This document shows, one piece after another, positions 25,701 to 34,599 of a stretch of DNA of 64,000 nt; within the stretch, counting starts at the first letter, position 1; every line of letters begins with the position of its first letter. The stretch is from the NCBI RefSeq assembly GCF_008831285.2, contig NC_045146.1, forward strand, positions 372,001 to 436,000, read 5' to 3'. A program made the position numbers and the translations under genes. Origin of the DNA: Nymphaea colorata. Its lineage: Eukaryota; Streptophyta; Magnoliopsida; Nymphaeales; Nymphaeaceae. The notes below the pieces were generated by a model that ran no database searches, had not been told where the DNA came from, and saw only the letters and a list, made by a program, of their open reading frames with translations.

Positions 25701-26695
25701 TGCATATCCGTAAGATGTAAATTTATAAATGCCTTAATCAAAAAACCATTTCTAATAGTAAACCATCTTTGACAAAACCAAATTTTAAGACCACAAGTAC
25801 CTGAAAGTAAACATAGAAAAGGTACCTTTTCAGCTAATGCTTTGGTAAGCGCCTTCTGACCACTTTCATCTGGTACATTGACACCGGCCCATCCAATCCA
25901 CTTGGTCTCAAACTGCTTGACACCTAATCGTTTTTTAATTTCCGCAAGTTGTTAGTGGACCAGAAAATAGACTTGCCAGAAACCAAATTTTGGGAAAGCA
26001 AAAACGGAGAAAACAACTAACGAAGTCCCTTTTACCTGACCGCCATTAATGTTGCCAAAACAAATTGAAATATTGAGCGGCTCCCATTCAAACAAAAATG
26101 AAGAAGCCATGATGAGAAACAAATTTAAATGTTTAAGAACAAATTTTATGGTACCAAAAATTTGAAGCAACGGTTATTATCTTCTCCAATACGTATTGAC
26201 ATATGATTGTCTATCTATCTTAATCAGAAACTAGAACCTGTAATCCAAAAGAAAGGAAAGGAAAAGAGAGAAAAGACGGGCTGGAAGCATCTGAACTACC
26301 GCGGTCATGCTTATCTTACCGAGAAGCGCACTGACCAGACCTCCAGCGCTGATCTCCAGCGTCCATGAATCTTCGCCTTTCCTGATTGCGGAGACAGGAA
26401 GCCGGTTAGCCACCACCAACAATCTCTGCTTCGCAGGCCTTCCATCTTCTTTCCTACATATCTCCCCATGAGAATTCGTGACTGCAGAGGCAACCGCCTC
26501 CAGCAAGTTCTCGTTGCAGACGTCGCTCCCGCTTATGCTGGCTTCGTTCTCAAGCACACTATTCTCCCTGTGATCAAGATTCTCATCTCCCGAATTGCTT
26601 CCTCTGCTACTTCTCCTCAACTCTCTTTCTCTCAACAACCTCTCCAATCTACTGGCAGGGATGCCAGGATTACTGTGATACTTACTCCCCGGCAT
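13914..26695 (-). CDS. TPS1: Class I alpha,alpha-trehalose-6-phosphate synthase
   Basis: It makes trehalose 6-phosphate, the plant sucrose signal, from UDP-glucose and glucose 6-phosphate. Seventeen exons join in frame to 932 residues (Arabidopsis TPS1: 942): 26320-26695, 25826-25923, 25309-25697, 24249-24363, 23987-24088, 22410-22560, 20517-20605, 19011-19059, 18586-18686, 17611-17798, 16400-16517, 16125-16304, 15925-16047, 15737-15824, 15526-15656, 14633-14731, 13914-14315. The N-terminal extension with [11 protein letters not shown] (17-27) marks class I. GT20 synthase domain about 91-560: ANRLPVS 96-102, WCHDYHL 232-238, GVDRLD 364-369 with R367 and K372, D466 and E474, all matching catalytic residues of bacterial OtsA. 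The C-terminal phosphatase-like domain has GFNATL at 593-598 where active phosphatases have DxDGT, so it should not hydrolyse trehalose 6-phosphate, as known for TPS1. Introns hold several MITEs. Confidence 0.96.
15826..15924 (-). other. Short TPS1 introns cluster in the 3' half
   Basis: Introns 11 to 14 of TPS1 (16305-16399, 16048-16124, 15825-15924, 15657-15736) are only 77-100 bases, while introns 3, 5, 6, 7 and 10 are about 0.9-1.8 kb. This entry marks intron 13. The small introns keep GT-AG ends and carry no repeats. Confidence 0.7.
17040..17500. repeat. Diverged duplication in TPS1 intron 10
   Basis: Two blocks, about 17110-17230 and 17345-17480, share the order ATGACTTGAGA, then TCTGGTTTG or TCCTGGTTTG, then TTTTTGGGTG and GGCAGGTTGG. 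Between them lies GGATTGTTACAACCCATATG, which resembles the start of some LTRs. It is probably a decayed repeat, not part of the gene. Confidence 0.45.
17879..18378. mobile_element. Foldback (MITE-like) element, CTCGAG-rich, in TPS1 intron 9
   Basis: The left end CTAGGCCTGTTCAACGAGTT and the reverse complement of the right end CTAGGGATGTTCACGAGCCG are inverted repeats. Both arms continue with many variants of GAGCTCGAGCTTGA. The element is about 500 bp and has no coding capacity. No convincing target duplication was found. It lies in intron 9, away from both splice sites. Confidence 0.6.
22754..22786. repeat. (CA)n(TA)n microsatellite in TPS1 intron 5
   Basis: A CA run passes directly into a TA run. 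The small open frames across it are produced by the repeat. Confidence 0.9.
22845..22883. repeat. Perfect 17-bp inverted repeat with 5-base loop
   Basis: CTCCAACGGCTCTTAAG at 22845-22861 is followed by TGAGC and then the exact reverse complement at 22867-22883. It lies in TPS1 intron 5. The arms are perfect and fairly GC-rich for this AT-rich intron, so the transcript could form a stable hairpin on either strand. It could be the relic of a foldback insertion. Confidence 0.9.
23474..23642. mobile_element. hAT-type MITE with 8-bp target duplication, TPS1 intron 5
   Basis: GTGACACC occurs at 23466-23473 and again at 23643-23650, flanking a 169-bp segment. Its ends are TGGGGCCAGAGCCA and, on the reverse strand, TAGTGGCCGGGCTAA, imperfect inverted repeats of the common plant GGGGCGGAGCCA type. 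A second family member lies at 39182-39445. An 8-bp duplication is typical of hAT elements. Confidence 0.7.
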
Positions 26696-26782
26696 AAACG
26701 CTTTCGATTCACTTCAGATGTCGATATAAAAGTACAGATGCGGCCTTCTGCTTTGCCGGAGAAAGGTCATGCTTTCTTATCC
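26696..26782 (-). other. TPS1 leader segment after a 5' UTR intron
   Basis: On the minus strand a CTGCAG acceptor at about 26783-26788 opens an exon segment that runs 87 bases to the TPS1 start codon. It contains an upstream start codon and a complete short ORF (26714-26770). The earlier leader exon and promoter must lie further right, probably 27-29 kb, and were not resolved. Confidence 0.5.
26714..26770 (-). promoter_or_regulatory. Upstream ORF in the TPS1 leader, 18 codons
   Basis: An ATG at 26770 opens an 18-codon frame ending in TGA at 26714, 18 bases before the TPS1 ATG. The peptide is basic in the middle and aromatic at the end (YFYIDI). If the leader is spliced as inferred, scanning ribosomes would meet this ATG first, so it could lower or condition TPS1 translation. 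Whether it is conserved is unknown. Confidence 0.55.
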
Positions 26783-29160
26783 TGCAGTAACATAAATTCC
26801 AGGATGAGCAGCCAACGCCTGAAGGCAATAAAGAAAATCAAAAACAAATGATGGGGTGTTCTGAAATATCTATTTTTAGATTGCTCACTCCGCATAAATT
26901 GCCGAACTTCCCGGAATTTCATGCTGAAATACACAATTTATACCAGTTTAATCTTGATAAAAGAACAATGAGTCCAAACTTTTGTATTGGTATATAGCAT
27001 ATGGAATCTGCTAAGCAAGAAAATCCGGAAGCAACCGTCTAACGTCCTTGACGATGAGAGAAAATGGCCCACATCGCCCGCACCACATATCGGATGACAA
27101 ACAAAGTCACAAGCTATCAGGTGTCCATGGATTCAAAACAAGCAAATATTATATTCCTCTCACGTACTCAGAACCAACGGAAGCTTTAAACTTTTACTCG
27201 CGCCATTTACCAACAGAAACGCGGTCTTAGCTTCTCTTCGTTACATCAACTCCCCTTCCCCTTAACAGAAAGTAAAGAGTAGAACTGTAGAAGGAAAGGA
27301 AGGCGGGCGTAAATCACTGAGCAGACTCTCTGTTTCCGACATGAAGATATACGAGACATCAAATGAACAAGAACGTCATATAGAAGAAGTTAAAAGAAAT
27401 CGCCCATGCTTCCTCCTGGCCATAGCAGCACCACCCTCCCCTCTGCTATGATAAAATATACGTTTCTTTTTTGTCGCAATCTTCTAAGATTTACTGATCA
27501 GATAAACAGCTTGGTTTCTTGTCCTCAGCGTCAAAAGTCGATTGACAAGGTCACGAAAATATGAATCTCCAGCATTTTGAGAGCCACAATTTGCCACGGC
27601 TGCCATAAGTCCAGTGGCATAACTTTTATCCATCCATCCTCTTCTGTTTTAATCTTTCTTGCAGAAATAATAAAGAACTCTGACAACCATCCTCCCGTAG
27701 GGCGTTTTTTTTGCTTTTTGGTTTTTACGGCCCGTGCTAAAGCAACCACAATAATAATGTGCCCCATGATTTTCATGAAACCAAAAACATTATATGATTT
27801 AATATCTCTGCATGAAGAATAAAAAGTGAGAGGCTTTCTTCACCCTGTTGGGGAGCTGCGACTCTCTGTTAAGGCACAATTTGGAGAATTTGGTTAAGAT
27901 TCGCCTAATCCCAGCTTGGCCATCGAAAAAGATGAGGAAAATAAGAGATCAACAGAGTTGAGTAATTCTATTTCAAGAGAAAAGAAAATGAAATGTGGAA
28001 GGAAGACGGCGAGGGAGAAATATAAGGATTATTCCCCTACCAGATGCGGGGAAAAGTGAAACTGCTGCAAATTGTGCTAATTCTAGTAACTAGATACTGA
28101 ATGAAAATAAATAAATTATGGGAAAGTCGCAAACATAGAAAAGGGCTCGTGTCTGAAAAGATAGTCATTTTGTCCTTTCTAGAGTAGAGATAGAGATATG
28201 AAAAGAACGTGTGAGAGGAAAATTGAGAATGCAAGATTGGAAAATATTTAGGCAGAATTCCCGACAATACAGGTAGAAAAACACGTAGCCGGTTCTAATG
28301 GAGTCCGTTTAAACTCTGCTCCTCCGAGGAACAGGCCTGGCGCCCCAAAAACAATAAAAGCTTGGCCGTGTTTGATTATGCGGAACACAGTGTCGAAATT
28401 TCAGTGCTGCTGCACGTTCAGCGCCTCTGGTATCAGAGAATGAATAAATATTCTACATGGTAATTATTATATTTAATGATCCCGGAAGCGCATTAAAATA
28501 CACGCCATTCAAGATGCTCTACCAACCTTAGAAAATTCAAGAAAAACAGCAGAAAATTAGATGCGGCATCTTTCGCGAACGTATCGAATGGAATAGAACA
28601 ATACTCTGAAGAACGAAAAAGGTATTCTTCCACCATTATCTTAATTTCACAGATGGCCCGAATCACCCACCACTCCTTTTTGGCAGCACAGTGACAAGTT
28701 GGTGCCGATATTATCGCACCTTCTTGGCCAGGAAGGAAGAAATGGAATGAAAAATACAGAAAAAGAAAGAGAAAGAAAGGCGAAAAGGAAGCTGAAAAGT
28801 CAAGATGGAGATACAGATAATCCATACGGAACAAAAGATACGGCCGTCTATCTCTCTGAACGTCACTCCCGCGCCCGCGCTCCTCCACTTTTCTACTCTT
28901 TCTTCAGAGGGGGGAGATACTGCTTGTGACCACGCAGATTCGAGATCCACAGTCAGAAGCAACTGAGGTGGGTGAAAGGACAGCGGCGCCACCCGATCTT
29001 GCTGCAGGAATTATTGGCAGAGGTTGACAGGGACGGGTGAAGGCAATTTGGCATGAGGAAGTGCAGCAGAAGGAGACGGGGTGCAGATTGCATTCCGTGT
29101 TCTAGTGATTACCGAGCTCTTGTTTGTCTCTCAGTCCACCCTACAAGTGCATGATCTTGG
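26783..29160. other. TPS1 5' region, leader intron and promoter
   Basis: No coding exon is recognised. A GC-richer block at about 28640-29060 may hold the first leader exon and promoter of TPS1 on the minus strand. Open frames at 28493-28992 are low-complexity Phe/Ser/Leu translations of pyrimidine-rich DNA. Confidence 0.4.
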
Positions 29161-29260
29161 TTGGTCCCTCGAACTTTCGGCTTTTAACTTTAGGTAAAAA
29201 CCGCCCCTTTTCCTTTTCTACACTTCTTATCCTTTTTACTTTTCTTGTGTGGCTCTCTTA

Positions 29261-29394
29261 TTCCACTGAGCTCTTCTCACACGCAAAATTTAATCACTAA
29301 TACATATATATATATATATATATATATATTCCACTGAGCTCTTCTCACACGCAAAATTTAATCACTAATATATATATATATATATATATATATA
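29261..29394. repeat. Tandem duplication of a 68-bp unit ending in (AT)n
   Basis: TTCCACTGAGCTCTTCTCAC begins at 29261 and again at 29329. Each copy runs through ACGCAAAATTTAATCACTAAT into an AT microsatellite. The non-repeat parts are identical, suggesting a recent slippage or unequal-exchange duplication. Confidence 0.9.
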
Positions 29395-32300
29395 GAGGTG
29401 CGAAACCTATAAATAGAATGTGTAGAGATTATATCATCTACTTCTCTAGCAAAATAGTTGGGCTTCATGTGTGATACAGCTAGCAGTCTTGGGATTTAGT
29501 AGATGGTTCTATTCATGAGTTAACTTCTCGTCAATTAATTACTCTATATTTTTTGGAGGTTTCGTCATAAGGAAGCTAGTTTTGCCATTTTTTCAAATGG
29601 TGAAATTTTATTCACTGTATTGGTGTATCAGTGCAATCCAAGTTTATTCCCTGAATTATTTGCAGCAGCAGCACAACCATTTTCAAATGGAGATGATGGC
29701 CTACTTAATTAGATAGTGTGGCAGTCCTGCTCAATATAATTGTAATAAATGTAACCCTATGTTACTCACTTATATATATAATGGCTCTAAATATTTAAAA
29801 TCACTCAACTATTTAATCAAGACCAATCATTTCAAGTAAATGGTTGCTTGAGAAAAAAAAATAGGAACTAACATTATATGACGAAAATACTCATTACCTT
29901 TTTCTTATTGTTTTTTTTAACAGTTCATCTTGTTTGATCAAATGGTCATGACTAAGTAACTATGAAAAGTCAGAATCACAATTCAATTTTTCTATGTATA
30001 AATATATATAAATTGGTGACGGTCAAACTTTAATATACTATATTTAATATGAATCGGCAAGGTCTCAATCCTAATATAATCATAATGGTGAAGGTTAATT
30101 TGAAAATATATAAACCAATATGCTTTTTTACGAGATTCGAATGAGTGAAAGACAAAGAAAAAAAAAAAATCAGTTCCTTTAAACATGACCTCTTACCTCT
30201 TTAAATGGTATTTTGATATCTTGAAAAAAAGTTGTTTTTATATGTTTTTTTACTTGTATCTGATTCAATAGAATGAATAGTTCTGATGATTCTCATTAAG
30301 ACTAAAATATATGAGTCTGGTAGCTAGTCTGGTATATGAGTATGCTGGCCACCAATTTTTGTACATATGTAAGAAACTAACAGCTGCCAAGCTCATATAG
30401 GAATTACGACAAAACATTGCATCTAGAAAAGCTGTCCATTCTATTTCTGTGCTTTTATTCTTCTGTCATTCTTTTTGGGAACTGAGTTTTGCACACTTTT
30501 TGAAACTCATTGTCGTCTAGCATGTTACAACTTTTGTTGATCAGCCGACACCCTAAAACCCTAATGCCTGAGGACTAGGCCCATCAAACATACAAAATGC
30601 AGTGTTGAATTAATCAATAAAATGATAACTAACAAAATAAAAAAAAAACAATATGGCGGCTAAATGCAAATTAAGAATATATGGATCAGCTAAATGCATA
30701 AACTCCTGGGCAGGGGCCATGACAGTCACATGCCACCAAGAATCCCTACCCAAATCTAAGTAAAATAAACACTTGATCATGCTTATATGCTCAAGGACCA
30801 CATTCCCCCTTATCTTCTTGGGCAAAAGAAAAAGTAGGGAATATATATATATATATATGCTCTTCCTGCGATGCTTTCTGCATAAAGATATCAACTATTG
30901 AGATTTTAGAAAGGATGCCGCAGCTTACAATAGTTTATGATGTCATGTTATGGTTGAATATGCATTTATTTGATTCTCTTAACCAGTTCACTTTTATGTT
31001 AAGGAGTTTTGAATAGTTGGTACATAAGAACAATCTCTAGTTCTAGTTTGATTAATGTAAGCATTAAACAATTTCTGCAAGTCGAAGCAAAGCAGAACAA
31101 GGATACTAGCCTCGGAGTTTTCTGTCATTCGGTGAGCAACAAAGTCTTTCAGGCTAAGTGCAGGTTCTTGAAAGCAAAGTAGGTCTCTTTGAACTTTTAT
31201 CTTAAGCATGTTTGAATGCAACGACATATTCTTGTTCATAAACTAAGATCTTTATTAGACTAAAATTGTCATTTTTATTCTCTTGTATGTTATAAATGAA
31301 AAGCCGAAGAAAATTGTGTAAACATATCCAGTGCACACCACCTATCACACATTACCTCAAAAGGGCAGGTAAAAGAGGAAGATTAAAACCCTCAATGGTT
31401 TTTTTTTTCTTCATTGTTCAAAAACAATGTTAATAAGCCGAAGTTTTTCTAGTGCCAATGTAATGGGCAAAAATTTTAATTTATATCACTTGTAATATTG
31501 TTTGAAGCACCAAACAGAATGTGTAAATGGACCCGCCTTTCTTAATAAACAAACAATGATTTGTTTGGCATTAGAGACATCACTCGAATCTATCTTAAAA
31601 CATAGGTAGATTCATGAATCAGTAGAGCTACTATTATATGAATGTACTTCAATTTATGGGTAGATTCACGAGACATAACTCACAAAGTGTTCTTATTGTC
31701 AAACGATCCCTAAAAGGTCTAGGATAATGCTGCATTTACAAGTGCTAAGGTGTTTGCCAATTTTCCCTTTCAACAACTTATGTACTTTAAGACATCAAAT
31801 CTCAATCAAACACTATATTATGTGTCTTAAAACACTTTTCTTTTTGCCTCATAATTAATTTCAAACCATACGTGCCCTTAATTTGGGCCTCATTAACAAC
31901 TGGACAAGCTGACAAATAATTTGAAAATGCACTTTTCAGAAACTCTTATCCTAATTACAACAAAGCTGAAACAAACACTTGTCATGCTTTGACCAACTCT
32001 TTTCATTAGTTTTCTGCCTCACCTTAGGAGGCATTCTCATCAATAATGTCGCGTATCGGATGTATCATATCGGCCCCCTCGCTGATGCGATACAAGTTAT
32101 TATTATTATTATTATTTTTTCAGATTGATTTAAAATAGTTTAGTTTAACTTTGAAGTTCATAAAATCAATTAATATAAGGCGACAATTCAAGATGAGTAT
32201 AAAGGTCGTTTGACAACAGTAAGTCAGTAACACATAGTTACTATCTCATAAATCTGGTTAAAAAAAAAAATGAAGCTTATTCATGACAGGACACATACCT

Positions 32301-32800
32301 TTTCATGAATTTATCTTATTTTTGTAAAGATACATTCGTGTCTCTACTACCTTATTTTGTGTAATTTCATCCACCACTTTTTTTTCTGGTGAATTCTATC
32401 CCATTTTTTTCATTTTAAACTTCCAAGCTACGAACAGTAAATGCTGGTCAGTTTTCATTAGAGCGATAAGTATCACTGTGGCTCGGTTCTCCCAAAGAAT
32501 CTTTGGAATCAGGCATCTAGTGGGTCCAAACTGGGTTGACCTTAATGTCACAAGTGGAACAGCTCAAAAGCATCGACAACCAATCAATCAACCGCACATC
32601 ACATCAGACCACCCGGGTGGAATATGCTGCTAAAAGAAGAACGCATTTATGAATTCTCATTATATATATGTCACATATGGAAAACGATTGACAATATGTC
32701 TATCAACCAAATATTGGATGGTCCATAAGAAATCACAATTCAAAAGTTCCGAGATCTTAGTATTATCAGTTTATTCTTTCAATAATTTAATTGTTGTACA
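29395..32800. other. AT-rich intergenic DNA
   Basis: No gene is seen. It contains AT runs (for example 30841-30859), a possible small MITE at 31558-31710, and at 32043-32095 a TATCGG/GATACA-rich fragment that resembles the ends of the hAT element at 43731. Short frames here have no recognisable product. Confidence 0.5.
31558..31710. mobile_element. Possible small MITE
   Basis: The left end is near GATTTGTTTGGCATTAG and the reverse complement of the right end reads GGGATCGTTTGACAATAAG. The interior has AGATTCATGAA, also present in the similar segment at 33914-34020. Ends are tentative and no target duplication was confirmed. Confidence 0.4.
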
Positions 32801-32920
32801 ATTTTAATTATTTTAAACATATCACTAGGTGGGTCAGTTTAATTTATAAGTTGTCATAAATTTTTAATTATTTTAAACATATTACTAGGTGGGTCAGGTT
32901 TAACTTGTAAGTCATGATAA
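32801..32920. repeat. Tandem duplication, unit 60 bp
   Basis: TTTTAATTATTTTAAACATA followed by CACTAGGTGGGTCAG recurs 60 bases later with a few substitutions. Confidence 0.85.
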
Positions 32921-32942
32921 TAACATGTAGATAGAAGTAATC

Positions 32943-32944
32943 TC

Positions 32945-32986
<42 letters not shown>

Positions 32987-33168
32987 AGATTTAAAGGAGA
33001 TAGGGACCATAAGCACATAAAAAGAGAAAGGTACAATTCAACATATATATATATATATATATATAATGAATTATTCTTATCCCTTAACAAGCAATGGGAC
33101 CTAAAAATGATTTAAAAGGGAGTAGGCATTATAAACTCCACAACAAAGAAAATTTACTTTTCCTCTCC

Positions 33169-33206
<38 letters not shown>

Positions 33207-33410
33207 AGATTTAAAGGAGATAGGGACCATAAGCACATAAAAAGAGAAAGGTACAATTCAACATATATATATATATATATATAATGAATTATTCTTATCC
33301 CTTAACAAGCAATGGGACCTAAAAATGATTTAAAAGGGAGTAGGCATTATAAACTCCACAACAAAGAAAATTTACTTTTCCTCTCCCTCTCTCTCTCTCT
33401 CTCTCTTTCT
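32943..33410. repeat. Near-identical tandem duplication, unit about 220 bp
   Basis: The unit is CT/CA microsatellite, then CAAGATTTAAAGGAGATAGG (32985 and 33205), then an AT microsatellite, then a unique-looking tail ending in TTTACTTTTCCTCTCCCTCT. The two copies differ, as far as I can see, only in microsatellite length. It is either a very recent duplication or an assembly artefact. Confidence 0.9.
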
Positions 33411-33429
33411 CTTTCATCTTATCTCTTTT

Positions 33430-34100
33430 TTGAGCACTCCCCACAAGATGATTGTCACATTTCTTTGCACTCATCTTCTCCAACTTATGCCCATCCATTC
33501 TGGTTCCTTTCCTCTGGCTTTCAACTACATGATGTCGCCTTTTTCACTAATAAGGTGGTCCACTCTCCTAAGTGTTGTGGTATGTCTCTTTTTCCTTTTA
33601 AAGTTGACATGTCTAAAGCGTTTGATTCTTATTAGTGGACACATACTACACTTTTTTCCACTTTGTGTGGACTTTCTAGGCTGGATCTAAGCCTTAGTCT
33701 CCCCCACTATCTCCTTTAATAATGCAAAGTGCATGGAGAAGTTGTTTGCTCTACAACGTAGCCTTTCTCAGCGCTGCTTCCTATCTCTTTATCTAAAGAT
33801 TCATAGAACATTCACTGACTTACGAAATAGTATAACAAGTGTTCTATCAATCCACCATATTTTTTGGGGCATTCACCAAATGATAATAGTGTTTTGTTGT
33901 TGCCAAACAGCTAGGAATTGTTTGATAATAATAATATTAACACACCATGCATAGATCTCAAAATTATGATAGATTCATGAAGTATGGTTTGGGAGTCGTA
34001 TGTTACTACCAAATAACCCCTAAAGATCAGTTTCTTGCCAGTTTCCCATAGTTTTGCGTGCTCCGATATGCAGATGACTTCGTCGTTTTTCGCTCACTCG
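33430..34100 (+). mobile_element. Decayed LINE reverse-transcriptase fragment
   Basis: Frame-shifted + strand translations keep LINE reverse-transcriptase landmarks in the right order: a KVDMSKAFDS-type motif at about 33600, SLSQRCFLSLYL at about 33757-33795 (counterpart of the usual RQG-PLSPYLF motif), and LRYADDFVVF at 34061-34090, the YADD catalytic motif. Stops and frameshifts break the frame. A 107-bp MITE-like insertion at 33914-34020 separates the last two motifs; without it their spacing is about 60 codons, normal for such elements. A later stretch near 34555-34600 (ELLAIMQAFWL) may be an RNase H remnant. No ends or poly-A tail were found. Confidence 0.7.
33914..34020. mobile_element. 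Small MITE-like insertion inside the LINE remnant
   Basis: The left end GGAATTGTTTGATAATAATA and the reverse complement of the right end GGGGTTATTTGGTAGTAACA are imperfect inverted repeats. The flanks CTA and TAA are only roughly alike. Its position between two LINE motifs shows it arrived after the LINE. Confidence 0.5.
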
Positions 34101-34145
34101 CTCCCTCTCCCCGAACGCCCTCCTCCACCACCGCCGATGAAGCAC

Positions 34146-34175
34146 CCCACCACCACCACCACCACCACCACCACC
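34146..34175. repeat. (CAC)n trinucleotide repeat
   Basis: About ten CAC/CCA units lie in a GC-rich island (34080-34290). The repeat gives poly-Thr, poly-His and poly-Trp or poly-Val frames on the two strands, all artefacts of the repeat. Confidence 0.9.
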
Positions 34176-34599
34176 GCCGCTCCTTCTCCTCCATGCCCTC
34201 CACCATCATTGCCGACGACGGATTGGCATGCTGCATCACCCACCAGCTCCTCCCATACCGACACTTTCCAACGCCAGCCAGACAAAAGCGTCTTTAGGTA
34301 CCTCTCTCTTTTGCTAAAGTTCTTGTCGCTTGTTTTGGGATTGTGACAAGGTCCAATGGTTTTTTCATGCTTCTTGGCATTCTCTTTCAGTGGTGGTTTC
34401 TCCATGTTCCTTTACACGTGATCTTCTCTTCAGACCACCGGCCGATTTCTTCTGCGTACATGGTTATGTATCTTTTGGTGGCAGATTTGGATCACTTGCA
34501 ATGACGTCTTCTTAGGTGGCGCACGTTTTGATTTCCACCATTCTTTGCTCATGCTCCATACGGAGCTTCTTGCTATCATGCAGGCTTTTTGGCTGTATC

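Noticed and set aside
25011-25772. Several + strand open frames over TPS1 exon 3
   Set aside because: They are antisense or wrong-frame readings of the exon and its flanks; the TPS frame is on the minus strand.
26468-26851. 127-codon + strand frame over TPS1 exon 1
   Set aside because: Antisense to the conserved first TPS1 exon and its leader; no domain.
34027-34405. Minus-strand frames with poly-Trp or poly-Val runs and + frames with poly-His or poly-Thr
   Set aside because: All are produced by the (CAC)n repeat.
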